64,000 bases of DNA from the NCBI RefSeq assembly GCF_014873915.1, contig NZ_JADBEJ010000005.1:868001-932000 (forward strand), written 5' to 3'. The translations under genes and the position numbers were made by a program. The notes under the pieces were generated by a model. It saw only the letters and a program-made list of their open reading frames with translations, was not told where the DNA came from and did no database searches. Origin of the DNA: Amycolatopsis roodepoortensis (GTDB lineage: Bacteria > Actinomycetota > Actinomycetes > Mycobacteriales > Pseudonocardiaceae). Positions 18,524 to 28,258 of this stretch are shown in pieces. The stretch's first letter is position 1; every line of letters starts with the position of its first letter.

Positions 18524-21500
18524 ATGGCTCGTAGATCAAGGACACGGCTGGCGTCGTTGACGTCGGTCATGCTGGTGATGGCAGGGGTCGCTGCGGTACA
18601 AACCGCGGCCGCCCCGGCAGCGTCGGCCACGACACAGAACGGGTACGTCTTCAACGACGCGTGGCAACTCCAAAATCCTGGTTCGGCGGCGTCGCAGTAC
18701 TCGGACGACTCCTTCGCGTCTTCCGCAGCGACGACGGCGACCACGTCCATTCCGCTGTCCAGTGGCGCGGTCACGGTGACGGCCGGCTTCAAGGCAGGCG
18801 CCGATCAGCTTCCCGGTACGAATGTGCTGACCAACGGCACGAACCAGGCCGCCTATGGGGCGACGGCGGCGATGTTCACCGGTGCGCCGACCCCGTCCCA
18901 GTTGCCCGCCCTGGGCGTCTTGACCGCGGCTTCATCCTGCGATGGTGCCCTCGGCACCGCGGCGCACCAGAACTTCTCAGGTGTCTGCCGAACGACTGGA
19001 GAACTCACGCTGACGTTCTCCAAGGCCGTCACCAACCCGGTCCTCGACATCTCCGGCCTCGGCGGCTTGGCAATGAACGCGGAGCAGAACAACGACGGCA
19101 CCGCGGCATACGCGCGCGGCTCCTTCGACAACACGCACTGGACGATCACGTCGCCGGGCGTGCGGTTCGCGAACCCCTCCACGGGCAAGACGAACTTGAC
19201 CGTCGACGGCACGACCTTGAACGTCACCAGCAACAACACGAGCGCGTACTGCGACCATCCCCAGCCTGACCCGAACAGCAATATTCCTCTGGCGCAGCGG
19301 AAGATTCCGCCGCAGTCGATGGCGGGCTGCGGTTCGGCGACGTTGCAGGGCACGTTCACCTCGGTGACGTTCCGGCTGGACACGGAGGTCAGCCCGTTCT
19401 CGAAACACCCCGGTGGAGGCACCCTCTACACCAAGAGCGGTGACCAGTACGCGGACGGCATCAACGGGCTGAACGTCGTCAACTCCGAGAAGGCGTTGCT
19501 GCCGCGTGGCGTCACTGATCTCTACACCGGCGATCTGCATCGGATCTCACTGCGGTTGCAGGAACTGAACTCGCTCGGGGACCGCGTCTGGCGCGACACC
19601 AATGCCAACGGCCTGCAAGACCAGGGCGAGCCGGGCGTCGCCGGAGTGAAGGCCGAACTGCTCGACTGCCTGGGCAGCCCGGTCGACGGGAACGGTGACG
19701 GAACTCCGGACTCCACTACGACCGGCGCCGACGGCGAATACCTCTTCGAGGGGCTCAAAGACGGCTGCTACGAAGTCCGGTTCACCGCACCGGACGGTAC
19801 GGCGTTCACCGCGAAAGACGCCGGAGACGACGCGAAGGACTCCGACGCGGACACCACGACGGGGATCAGCGGCCAGACCACGCTCGGCCCCGACAAACGG
19901 CAAGACCTCACCATCGACGCCAGTCTGGTCGACAAGCCCTCGAACAAGCTGGGCGACTACGTCTGGCAGGACACCGATCGGGACGGCGTGCAGGACTCCG
20001 GTGAGCCCGGCGTGCCGGGCGTGACCGTGAACCTGCTGGACTGCCAGGGACAACCTGTCGACGGCAACGGCGACGGAACACCGGACACCACCACGACCGA
20101 CGCCGACGGCAAATACCTCTTCGAGGGGCTGAAGGACGGCTGCTACGAGGTCGAGTTCGTCAAGCCCGCCGGGAAGAACTTCACCACCAAGGACACCGGC
20201 GACGACGCGAAGGATTCCGACGCGGACACCACGACGGGAATCAGCGGCCAGACCACGCTCGGCCCCGACAAACGGGAGGACCTGACCATCGACGCCGGTC
20301 TGGTGAACCCGACGTACGAGCTGGGCGATCTCGTGTGGCGCGACACCGACCGCGACGGAGTCCAGCACGACGGCGAACCCGGCGTGCCCAACGTGCCCGT
20401 CGCCTTGCTCGACTGCTCGGACCAGCCGGTCGCGGGTCCCAGCGGCGGGCCGTTGACCACCGTCACCGACGCGAACGGCCGCTACCGATTCACCGGCCTT
20501 GAAGCAGGGTGCTATCACGTCAAGTTCACCGCCCCGGACGGCGAGAGCTTCACCAAGCAGCTCTCCGGACCGGACAAGGCGAAGGACTCCAACGCCGACG
20601 TCGCAACAGGTATCTCCGACGACATCGTCCTCGGGCCGGACAATCCGAAGGACGAGACCATCGACGCCGGGCTCGTCACTCCGACGAACCGGCTCGGTGA
20701 CACCGTCTGGCAGGACACCGACCGCGACGGACTCCAGGACGACGGCGAACCCGGCGTGCCCAACGTGCCCGTCGCCTTGCTCGACTGCTCCGGCCGCCCG
20801 ATCACCGGGCCCGACGGCAACCCGGTCACCGCGACCACCGACGCCAACGGTAAATACCTGTTCGACGGGCTCGTGGACGGCTGCTACGCGGTGAAGTTCA
20901 CGCCGCCTGCAGGCACCACCTTTACCCGGCAGCACGCCGGTACCGACACGGCGGAGGATTCCGACGCCGACCCCACGACGGGGACGACGCAGCAGGTCAC
21001 CCTCGGCGCGGGCAACCGCGAGGACCTGACCCTCGACGCGGGTCTTGTCTTGCCGAACCCCATCACCTACGAGGTGGGCGACACCGTCTGGCAGGACACC
21101 AACGGCAACGGGGTGCAGGACGAGGGCGAACGAGGCGTCCCGAACGTTCCGGTCGCGCTGCTCGACTGCTCCGGCAAGCCGGTCCAGGGTCCGGATGGCA
21201 AGCCCTTGACCACGAAGACCGACGCGAACGGGCACTACCGCTTCACCGGCCTCGGCGAGGGTTGCTACCAGGTGAAGTTCACTGCCCCGGACGGACAGGA
21301 ATTCACCACCGCGCACACGGGCCCCGACGGAGCGAAAGACTCCGACGCCGACCCGGCCACTGGTCTCTCCCGTCCCGTCAAGCTCGGGCCGGACAACCCG
21401 AAGGACGAGACCATCGACGCCGGCCTCGTCACGCCGTCGAACTCACTCGGCGACCGCGTGTGGGCCGATGCCGACGGCAACGGCCTCCAGGACGCCGGGG

Positions 21501-22003
21501 AACTCGGCATCGAGGGTGTGACCGCGCACCTGCTGGACTGCTCGGGCAAGCCGGTGAAGGGGCCGGACGGGCAACCCTATGTGGCCGTGACCGACATGAA
21601 CGGGCACTACCTGTTCACCGGCCTTCGCGATGGTGGCTACCGCGTCAGGTTCGACCGGGCCACGGCCAAGGGTGACTACCCGGCCTGGGCATTCACCAAG
21701 TGGCACGCGAGGGATCCCGCCAAGGATTCCAATGCAGCGGCCGGCGGCGAAACCGGCTGTGTCCAGCTCGGCAAGGGCAACCGTACGAACCTCACCGTCG
21801 ACGCGGGCCTCCGCCCGTCGGGCCCGGAGGGCGCGCCGGGGAATCCAGGGCCCGGAACGCCCGGCAACACCAGCGACAGTGGGCCGCTGGCCTACACCGG
21901 TTTCGAACTGGCCGGCATCCTCGGCTTGGCGGTGCTGCTCTTGGGCGGCGGCGGCGCGGCGCTGCTGATCGCCCGTCGGCGCAAGCCACAGGAGGAGAGC
22001 TGA
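18524..22003 (+). CDS. Sortase-anchored surface protein with SdrD-B-like repeats (LAYTG)
   Basis: The product is ~1,159 residues. The N-terminus MARRSRTRLASLTSVMLVM is a signal peptide ending at an Ala-rich site. A ~330-residue non-repetitive domain follows. Then come six SdrD-B/collagen-binding-B-like repeats of ~110 residues, each starting with a form of LGDxVWxDTDxDGxQDxGEPG and containing LLDC and DGCYEVxF. These are calcium-binding stalk-type Ig folds in known families. The C-terminus has LAYTG, a hydrophobic helix and RRRKPQEES, a class E sortase (LAxTG) signal. Start ATG 18524 follows AGGGAAAAAGAG. Longer in-frame ORF extension upstream has no ribosome site. A strong terminator follows. 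Confidence 0.88.
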   Translation: MARRSRTRLASLTSVMLVMAGVAAVQTAAAPAASATTQNGYVFNDAWQLQNPGSAASQYSDDSFASSAATTATTSIPLSSGAVTVTAGFKAGADQLPGTNVLTNGTNQAAYGATAAMFTGAPTPSQLPALGVLTAASSCDGALGTAAHQNFSGVCRTTGELTLTFSKAVTNPVLDISGLGGLAMNAEQNNDGTAAYARGSFDNTHWTITSPGVRFANPSTGKTNLTVDGTTLNVTSNNTSAYCDHPQPDPNSNIPLAQRKIPPQSMAGCGSATLQGTFTSVTFRLDTEVSPFSKHPGGGTLYTKSGDQYADGINGLNVVNSEKALLPRGVTDLYTGDLHRISLRLQELNSLGDRVWRDTNANGLQDQGEPGVAGVKAELLDCLGSPVDGNGDGTPDSTTTGADGEYLFEGLKDGCYEVRFTAPDGTAFTAKDAGDDAKDSDADTTTGISGQTTLGPDKRQDLTIDASLVDKPSNKLGDYVWQDTDRDGVQDSGEPGVPGVTVNLLDCQGQPVDGNGDGTPDTTTTDADGKYLFEGLKDGCYEVEFVKPAGKNFTTKDTGDDAKDSDADTTTGISGQTTLGPDKREDLTIDAGLVNPTYELGDLVWRDTDRDGVQHDGEPGVPNVPVALLDCSDQPVAGPSGGPLTTVTDANGRYRFTGLEAGCYHVKFTAPDGESFTKQLSGPDKAKDSNADVATGISDDIVLGPDNPKDETIDAGLVTPTNRLGDTVWQDTDRDGLQDDGEPGVPNVPVALLDCSGRPITGPDGNPVTATTDANGKYLFDGLVDGCYAVKFTPPAGTTFTRQHAGTDTAEDSDADPTTGTTQQVTLGAGNREDLTLDAGLVLPNPITYEVGDTVWQDTNGNGVQDEGERGVPNVPVALLDCSGKPVQGPDGKPLTTKTDANGHYRFTGLGEGCYQVKFTAPDGQEFTTAHTGPDGAKDSDADPATGLSRPVKLGPDNPKDETIDAGLVTPSNSLGDRVWADADGNGLQDAGELGIEGVTAHLLDCSGKPVKGPDGQPYVAVTDMNGHYLFTGLRDGGYRVRFDRATAKGDYPAWAFTKWHARDPAKDSNAAAGGETGCVQLGKGNRTNLTVDAGLRPSGPEGAPGNPGPGTPGNTSDSGPLAYTGFELAGILGLAVLLLGGGGAALLIARRRKPQEES

Positions 22004-22026
22004 TCCGCTACTGAACAACCCGATCG

Positions 22027-22069
22027 CGGGGCGTCTCCGGCTGGTTTCCGGAGGCGCCCCGTTTTCTTA
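22027..22069 (+). terminator. Rho-independent terminator after the SdrD-B-like gene
   Basis: A GC-rich stem (CGGGGCGTCTCCGG with CCGGAGGCGCCCCG, one mismatch) with a 7-nt loop is followed by GTTTTCTT. Confidence 0.9.
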
Positions 22070-22183
22070 TCTGTGCGACAAGACAAAGAATTTTATCGAG
22101 ACCCCCGATCCTCCCTTTCCCGGGTTACCTCCGAACGGTGAATCGCGACACGAACGCAGATCAAAAGTGATCTGATCGAACAC

Positions 22184-22555
22184 ATGAATCCCACCCGGCT
22201 CACCTCTGGAAACCTTGCGCCATCTGACAGGGAATCGACGACGGAGATCGACGACCTGGACGGCTCGATCGCCCGCGAAACGGTTCATTTCAGCCTGGAC
22301 GGCGTTCCCTACCAGATCGACCTGTCGGCCGAGAACGCCGCGACGTTGAGACGAACGCTCGCGCCTTATATCGCCCATGGCCGCGAAAAGGAAGAATTCC
22401 TCAACCGCAGACCACCTCCGATACCTTCCCCCACGCCGGCGACTGCTCAGAAAATTCGATATTGGGCCATGGCCAATGGATACCGGATTCTGCCGAGCGG
22501 GCCGATACCGGGTCGGATCAGATCAGCGTACAAGCGGACACACGACATCATCTAG
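22184..22555 (+). CDS. Lsr2-like nucleoid-associated protein lacking the RGR motif
   Basis: The 123-residue protein matches Lsr2: the dimerisation part reads DDLDGSIARETVHFSLDG and YQIDLSAENAATLRRTLAPY at residues ~22-62, and the C-terminal helical part reads IRYWAMANGYRI. Lsr2 normally binds the AT-rich minor groove with an RGR core after NGY; here that position reads LPSGPIPGRI, so the core is replaced by SGP. It could be an antagonist or a modified-specificity paralogue. The gene sits between two LAxTG surface-protein genes and ends 38 bp before the second, suggesting local xenogeneic silencing or counter-silencing of this module. Confidence 0.8.
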   Translation: MNPTRLTSGNLAPSDRESTTEIDDLDGSIARETVHFSLDGVPYQIDLSAENAATLRRTLAPYIAHGREKEEFLNRRPPPIPSPTPATAQKIRYWAMANGYRILPSGPIPGRIRSAYKRTHDII

Positions 22556-22593
22556 CGCCGCATCGTGCTTCACGCGAATTTCCTGGAGAGAAC

Positions 22594-25500
22594 ATGGTGG
22601 ATCAACACCTTCCCGCGATCGCCCGAAGAAGAAGTACCTCGGTCCGCGCGGCACTCGCCCTGCTGACCGTCGTATTCACGATCGTGGGGTCGGCGACGTT
22701 GCCCGCGGTACTCGGGCTGTCCGCGAACACCGCCGCCGCCGCGACCGACGCACAGTGCCACTTCGCCAGCCCTGGCACCGGCAAGTACGCCGGCACGCTG
22801 TGCTGGCTCGACTTCTCACGACTCGACGCGGCTCAGTCGGCGAGCGGCCAGGACTTCACCTTCGCGATCGGCGGCGGCAACACCGTCCACCTCAAGGCGA
22901 AACAGGTCGGCGGCAGGGTCGAACCCGCAGCCTTTCCGACCTGGTGGGGAGCCTACCTGGGGAATTCCGGTCATTACTCAGGCGTGGCGGGAAAACCCGC
23001 GCTGTACCAGACCGCGGACCACACCACCTCGACCTTGACCGTCAGCGACATCCGGGTGACCGATCCGCACGGAAACCCGGTGTCGGAATTCGCCCTCGTC
23101 GGCGCGGATGCCGAATCGACCGACGAGAAGGAGTCGATCACCTGGCAGGCAACGACACCCATCGAGTCGCTGACCGCCCAGGGGACGGATCCGGGGATCG
23201 GTAACGCGTGTGCCGGTGGATACACCGGCCTGGGAACCACCACGGTGAAATGCACAGGCGCGGGCACCGCGACGAAAACAGGCACACCGATCGTGGCGGC
23301 CCGCCACCCACAGAGCTTCACCCAGACCATGGTCGGCGGCGGCCGCGAAGCCGTCGCCTTCGGTGTACTGGTCTCCGCGCTGCAACTGACGAAAGAGGTC
23401 GCATCCCGCTTCCCCGGGGACGATTTCCAGGTCGAAACCAGCAGCCAGAGCGGCCCGCTGAAGGACGCCCAGACCGGACCGGACGGCAAGACCGCCACCA
23501 CGGGCCGGCAACCAGTCATCACCGATGTGAAGGGAAACTCGTTCACCCTCACCGAGCGCGCGATCCACGGGGACTTGCGCAACTATTCGTCATCGTGGTC
23601 CTGCACCCGCTTCGGCAAGCCCGACCCCGCGCTGCCACAGGGCACCACGGTCGGAGCGTCCGCTCAGGTCCAGGTCGGAGTCGGCGATGACATCGCCTGC
23701 ACCATCACGAACACGGCCCGCAAACCCGCGATCTCACTGCACAAGAACGCAGCCGCCCCGGTCGACGCGAACCACGACGGCATCAACGACCCGGGCGACA
23801 CCATCGCCTACACCTTCGACGTCGCCAATACCGGAGACACGGTTCTAGCGACCGTGGCGGTCAGCGATCCTCTGGTCGGGCCCGTGACCTGCCCGCAGAC
23901 CGAACTCGCTCCCGGCGCATCCGTAACCTGCACCAGCCGCCCCTACACCATCACAGGTGACGACGCGGACGCCGGCGTCGTGCACAACACCGCCACCGCT
24001 TCCGGCACTCCCCCTGGCACCGACAGCACAGTCACGTCCGCACCGAGCGAAACCCGCACACCTGTCCAGAAGCCCGCACCGAAGCTGACCTTGACGAAAT
24101 CCGCGTCTCCGTCGGACGCGTCCGCGTATCGCGCCGGCCAGAACATCACGTATTCCTTCACGGTGACCAACACCGGCAACATCCCGGTCAGTGCGGTCGA
24201 GGTCGACGAAGGTGACTTCAGTGGCAGCGGCACACTGTCCGCCTTGCGCTGTCCTGACCAGCGAACCCTCGCACCGGACACGTCTTTGGTCTGTACTGCG
24301 ACCTACCAGTTGACCCAAACCGACATCGACGCCGGTCAGGTCACGAACTCCGCGACCGCCCACGGCACCGCACCGGACGGCAGCGACGTGTCCACGGCGC
24401 CGGCGCGGGCCGTCGTGCCGGTCGCCGCCGCTCCGGCCGTGTCGCTGACCAAGTCGACAGACCCGCAGTCGGCAGCCCGGCCTGGTGACGAGATCACCTA
24501 CAAGTTCGTGATCACCAACACCGGCAACGTCTCTCTCGCCGACCCCGTCGTGAACGAAACCCGGTTCACCGGTACCGGACGCCTTTCCGGAATCCACTGC
24601 CCGGACGGCACCCTCGCACCAGGAGCAGCAGTCACCTGCACGGCCACCTACCGTGTGACACCACAGGACGCCGACGCCGGAATGCTGGACAACACGGCCA
24701 CGGCCACCGCCGCATCACCCTCCGGTTCGTCGCCGGTGTCAGAACCTTCGAGCGCACATCTGGTGATCCCGCCCGCACCCGCGATCGCGGTGGAAAAATC
24801 GGCCACCCCCGAGATGGTCGCCGCGCCCGGCGACACGATCACCTACCGCTTCACCGTCACCAATACCGGGAACATCACGCTTCACGACGTCGCCGTGCAA
24901 GACGAGAACTTCAGCGGCAGCGGCGACCTCGGTGACATCTCATGCCCAGAGACCGCGCTCGCCGCCGATCGCTCGATGACCTGCACGGCGATCTACCGCG
25001 TTACCCAGGAAGATCTGGACGCCGGGCAGATTTCCAACACCGCGACCGCGAGCGGCACACCGCCCACCGGAGACCCTGTGGCGTCGAGCCCCTCAGCCGC
25101 GACAGTCAAAACCGACCCTCGCCCAGCGCTGTCGTTGACGAAGACCGCCTCTCCCGCGGAAGCCGCGTCCGGGCAGACCGTGACCTACACGTTCCTCGTG
25201 ACCAACACCGGCAACGTGTCGGTGAGCAACCCGGCCATCGAGGAAGGCTCGTTCAGCGGTTCCGGGGAGATGAGCGACGTCCTGTGCCCGCGCGACGTAC
25301 TCGCCCCCGGCGACTCGGTCACCTGCACCGCTACCTACACCATCACCGATCACGACGCCGGAACCGGCTCAGTCACGAACACGGCGGCGGCGACCGCCGA
25401 CCCGCCACGAGGGATGCCTCGACCGCGGTCCGCGGACGCCTCGGCGAAGGTGACGGTGACTCCCCTGCCCGCGCCCGAACTCACCCTCCGCAAGAGCGCG

Positions 25501-26742
25501 GACGTCGCGTCGATCTCCGCGGCCGGGCAGACGGTGACCTACACCTTCGAGATCACGAACACCGGCAAAGTACCTGTCCACGACGTCACCGTGCAGGAAC
25601 GCGACTTCACCGGCACCGGCACGGCGCCCGCTCTCACGTGCCCGCCGAACAGGACACTCGATCCCGGAGCGCGCCTCACCTGCACCGCTGCCTACACCGT
25701 GACACAGCAGGACATCGATTCCGGCGAACTCACCAACACCGCGACCGCGACCGGCCGCCAACCCCGCGGCGGCTCTCCCGTGGTTTCCGCTCCGTCCACC
25801 GTCGCCTTGCCGTCGACGCGGCTGCCGTCGATCGCCCTGAAGAAGTCGGCGAACCGAACCCGGCTCAACCTCGGCGAGACGATCACGTATTCGTTCGTGG
25901 TGACCAACACCGGCAACGTCACCGTGCACGACGTCTCCATCGACGAGAACGCCTTCACCGGCTCCGGCCCGCTGATCGCGACCTGCCCGGCAGGCCCGCT
26001 CGCGCCCGGCGCCCAGGTCGTGTGCACCGCCGACTACCGAGTCAGCCAATCAGACGTCGACCGAGGAGAACTGACCAACACCGCCACCGCACAGGCGACT
26101 CCACCAGGCGGCAAACCGATCGACAGCACGGCCTCGACCGTCAAGCTTCCGGCCGAAGCTCGGCCCGCTCTCGCGCTGTCGAAAACGGCGGACGCCCGGA
26201 AACCGGTATCGGCGGGACAGGTGATCACATACACCTTCACGCTGACCAACACCGGCGACACCACCCTGACCGATCCGATGGTCCGCGAGGATCAGTTCAA
26301 CGGCCACGGACGTATGTCCCCGCTCAACTGCCCCGCCAAGACGGCACTGGCCCCGGGTGAACATCGCGTGTGCACTGCGGCCTACACGGTGGTCCAAGAG
26401 GATCTCGGCGAGGACGCGATCCGCAACACCGCCACAGCCACGGCGCTAAGCCCGCGTGGCGATGTGCGGTCGGCACCGTCGACCGCGACCGTGCCAACCC
26501 CGGAGCCTCCTGGCTCCGAGCCACGGAACCCCGCCCCCGGCCCAGGGCAGGACTCCGCCCCACCCGTGGCGATCGACAGGCCGGCCAAGAGCACGGCACA
26601 CACCGGCCGCGGCAAGAATGAATCCCTCGCGTCCACAGGTCTTGACGCTTTGCCGATGGCGCTGGCGGCAACGCTCCTGCTTGTGCTGGGCTCCGTCCTC
26701 GCGGTGCTCGGACGTCGACGGCGCCGGACGAGCTCGGCGTAA
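22594..26742 (+). CDS. Sortase-anchored surface protein with eight DUF11-like repeats (LASTG)
   Basis: The product is ~1,382 residues. Start ATG 22594 has GGAGAG ~5 nt upstream. A signal peptide (residues ~10-50) is followed by a ~320-residue N-terminal domain with paired Cys. Eight DUF11-like beta-sandwich repeats of ~120 residues then follow, each recognisable by KSAxP, ITYxFxVTNTGN, CTATYxVTQxDxDAG and NTATAxG. A Pro-rich stretch precedes the C-terminal LASTG, hydrophobic helix and GRRRRRTSSA, a class E sortase signal. The architecture is a long surface stalk. It directly follows the Lsr2-like gene. Confidence 0.88.
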   Translation: MVDQHLPAIARRRSTSVRAALALLTVVFTIVGSATLPAVLGLSANTAAAATDAQCHFASPGTGKYAGTLCWLDFSRLDAAQSASGQDFTFAIGGGNTVHLKAKQVGGRVEPAAFPTWWGAYLGNSGHYSGVAGKPALYQTADHTTSTLTVSDIRVTDPHGNPVSEFALVGADAESTDEKESITWQATTPIESLTAQGTDPGIGNACAGGYTGLGTTTVKCTGAGTATKTGTPIVAARHPQSFTQTMVGGGREAVAFGVLVSALQLTKEVASRFPGDDFQVETSSQSGPLKDAQTGPDGKTATTGRQPVITDVKGNSFTLTERAIHGDLRNYSSSWSCTRFGKPDPALPQGTTVGASAQVQVGVGDDIACTITNTARKPAISLHKNAAAPVDANHDGINDPGDTIAYTFDVANTGDTVLATVAVSDPLVGPVTCPQTELAPGASVTCTSRPYTITGDDADAGVVHNTATASGTPPGTDSTVTSAPSETRTPVQKPAPKLTLTKSASPSDASAYRAGQNITYSFTVTNTGNIPVSAVEVDEGDFSGSGTLSALRCPDQRTLAPDTSLVCTATYQLTQTDIDAGQVTNSATAHGTAPDGSDVSTAPARAVVPVAAAPAVSLTKSTDPQSAARPGDEITYKFVITNTGNVSLADPVVNETRFTGTGRLSGIHCPDGTLAPGAAVTCTATYRVTPQDADAGMLDNTATATAASPSGSSPVSEPSSAHLVIPPAPAIAVEKSATPEMVAAPGDTITYRFTVTNTGNITLHDVAVQDENFSGSGDLGDISCPETALAADRSMTCTAIYRVTQEDLDAGQISNTATASGTPPTGDPVASSPSAATVKTDPRPALSLTKTASPAEAASGQTVTYTFLVTNTGNVSVSNPAIEEGSFSGSGEMSDVLCPRDVLAPGDSVTCTATYTITDHDAGTGSVTNTAAATADPPRGMPRPRSADASAKVTVTPLPAPELTLRKSADVASISAAGQTVTYTFEITNTGKVPVHDVTVQERDFTGTGTAPALTCPPNRTLDPGARLTCTAAYTVTQQDIDSGELTNTATATGRQPRGGSPVVSAPSTVALPSTRLPSIALKKSANRTRLNLGETITYSFVVTNTGNVTVHDVSIDENAFTGSGPLIATCPAGPLAPGAQVVCTADYRVSQSDVDRGELTNTATAQATPPGGKPIDSTASTVKLPAEARPALALSKTADARKPVSAGQVITYTFTLTNTGDTTLTDPMVREDQFNGHGRMSPLNCPAKTALAPGEHRVCTAAYTVVQEDLGEDAIRNTATATALSPRGDVRSAPSTATVPTPEPPGSEPRNPAPGPGQDSAPPVAIDRPAKSTAHTGRGKNESLASTGLDALPMALAATLLLVLGSVLAVLGRRRRRTSSA

Positions 26743-26745
26743 CGT

Positions 26746-26783
26746 GGTTCGAGGGCCACCCTCCGCGGGGTGGCCCTCGAACC
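26746..26783 (+). terminator. Hairpin terminator after the DUF11-repeat gene
   Basis: A perfect 15-bp stem (GGTTCGAGGGCCACC and complement) with an 8-nt loop starts 3 bp after the stop codon. No T-tract. Confidence 0.8.
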
Positions 26784-26867
26784 ACCATGTACAACGGAAG
26801 CCGTGAGCGCAGCATTAAAGTGAACCGAAAACACCGTTTCGGCGCCTAACCCTGCAGGTCATGAAGT

Positions 26868-27504
26868 GTTCTCCCCGCACGAGCGGGGCTGGTCCCGCCG
26901 ACCACCTTCGGTCCGGCCACCTTCGCAGGTTCTCCCCGCACGAGCGGGGCTGGTCCCCGGGCCGGATCGAGTGGGGCGAGCGGATCCGCGTTCTCCCCGC
27001 ACGAGCGGGGCTGGTCCCCCTCGGATCGAGTGGGGCGAGCGGATCCGCGTTCTCCCCGCACGAGCGGGGCTGGTCCGACGAGGAGGCCGCCGATGCCACC
27101 GTCGTCGACGTTCTCCCCGCACGAGCGGGGCTGGTCCCCCGAGGTCATCGTCCACATAAGCGGTGAACGCGTTCTCCCCGCGCGAGCGGGGCTGGTCCCT
27201 CCGGGCTCGGCGTGATCGGCGGTCTGGTCGCGTTCTCCCCGCGAGAGCGGGGCTGGTCCCGCCGTGTCCCCCTCGGTCGGCCAGTGGGCCGGGTTCTCTC
27301 CCCGTGAGAGCGGGGCTGGTCCGGCATGGGCGAGGTCTGGAGCGATCAGACCAAGGTTCTCCCCGCGCGAGCGGGGCTAGTCCGTCCAATGCGACAACTG
27401 AGGTGCGGTCGTCGCTGTTCTCCCTGCGCGAGCGGGGCTGGTCCCGGTCTGACGCTGAGCGAGGTCTGGCGGTGGCTGTCCTCCCGCGCGAGACGGGTTG
27501 GTCT
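26868..27504 (+). CRISPR. CRISPR array 1, 11 repeats, type I-E-like
   Basis: The repeats are 28 nt, starting GTTCTCCCC and ending GCGGGGCTGGTCC, with a short internal palindrome. They begin at 26868, 26929, 26990, 27049, 27110, 27171, 27232, 27293, 27356, 27417 and 27478. Spacers are 33 nt except the third (31 nt). The first five repeats are identical; later ones change (CACGA to CGCGA, then a 2-nt insertion in repeat 8, then a degenerate repeat 11), so the leader should be on the left and the old end on the right. Repeat type fits actinobacterial type I-E. No cas genes lie in the window. Confidence 0.95.
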
Positions 27505-27554
27505 CCCCGCTGTGCGAGCGGTGGTCGAGGAGTCTCGCCTGTCAGGTGGCAGTT

Positions 27555-27824
27555 TCAAAACCTTCGTGGGGGCTGTGGCGCGACAAGCGCCTCACGGGCT
27601 CGTTCGACATCCTCCGTGGAGACCCAACCCCCGGAAGGGCGACAGAACACCTCACGCCTGCCTTGGACTGTCACCGTCAGCTCTTCGCCGGATTCCACAA
27701 CGAAATCCGCGAGGTCGTTCCACAACGCGACAAAGGCAGTCCACTCGAGGTCGCGTGTGACGGGCTGCGCGAAGATCGCTTCGTAAGTCCTGCAAACTTG
27801 TGTTTCGCAGGCGTGCCGTTCCAC
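27555..27824 (-). CDS. Hypothetical small protein, last gene of the stress operon
   Basis: The product is ~90 residues from GTG 27824, with GAAGGA close upstream. It contains EWTAFVALWNDLADFVVESGEELTVTVQGRR, a pattern of an amphipathic helix followed by beta strands. No family was recognised. It lies 32 bp after the previous gene and its 3' end abuts CRISPR array 1. Its tail overlaps the flank sequence shared with array 2. Confidence 0.45.
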   Translation of the reverse strand: MERHACETQVCRTYEAIFAQPVTRDLEWTAFVALWNDLADFVVESGEELTVTVQGRREVFCRPSGGWVSTEDVERAREALVAPQPPRRF

Positions 27825-27856
27825 GGTCCTTCTCTCTGATGCCGGGTTCGAAGCAG

Positions 27857-28258
27857 CTACATCCGGCGGCCGTTGATGCGGTAGATCCGCCCGGTCGTCC
27901 TCAAGGCACCGATATCCCAGGCTCCCCCGACACCGTCGATCATCCAGGCCACGAAGGCCCACAGGTCGCTCAGCGCTTGCTCCTCGTCCATCGGTTCGAG
28001 GCCCGGTACCAGGGCCGCGATCCGCACGCCGGCGGGAAACGGCTGCCCTGAATAGCCAACGAACACGAGTTCGTAGTGACGCCCACCCACCCTGATCACA
28101 CCGGGGGCCCGGAAAGGGTCGGCATCGAGGCCGAACACGGACGAAAAGAAGGCACGGAACTCGGGATAGTGGCCGATCTGATGCTCCGCGAGCAGCGGCA
28201 CGGACCGAACTCGGGCAGGCCGGCCGTTCACGACGACGACGTCGTGGTTCCTGGTCAT
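27857..28258 (-). CDS. Hypothetical protein (133 aa)
   Basis: Start ATG 28258 overlaps the stop of the upstream hydrolase as ATGA, so translation is coupled. The sequence (VVVVNGRPARVRSVPLLAEHQIGHYPEF, then YELVFVGYSGQPFPAGV) looks like a small alpha/beta protein. No family was recognised. Confidence 0.6.
   Translation of the reverse strand: MTRNHDVVVVNGRPARVRSVPLLAEHQIGHYPEFRAFFSSVFGLDADPFRAPGVIRVGGRHYELVFVGYSGQPFPAGVRIAALVPGLEPMDEEQALSDLWAFVAWMIDGVGGAWDIGALRTTGRIYRINGRRM

Noticed and set aside
19547..21316. 589-codon minus-strand ORF inside the SdrD-B-like gene
   Set aside because: Antisense of a repetitive gene; repeats mirror the sense repeats.
26859..27389. Open frames across CRISPR array 1
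   Set aside because: Translations are only the repeat unit read in different frames.
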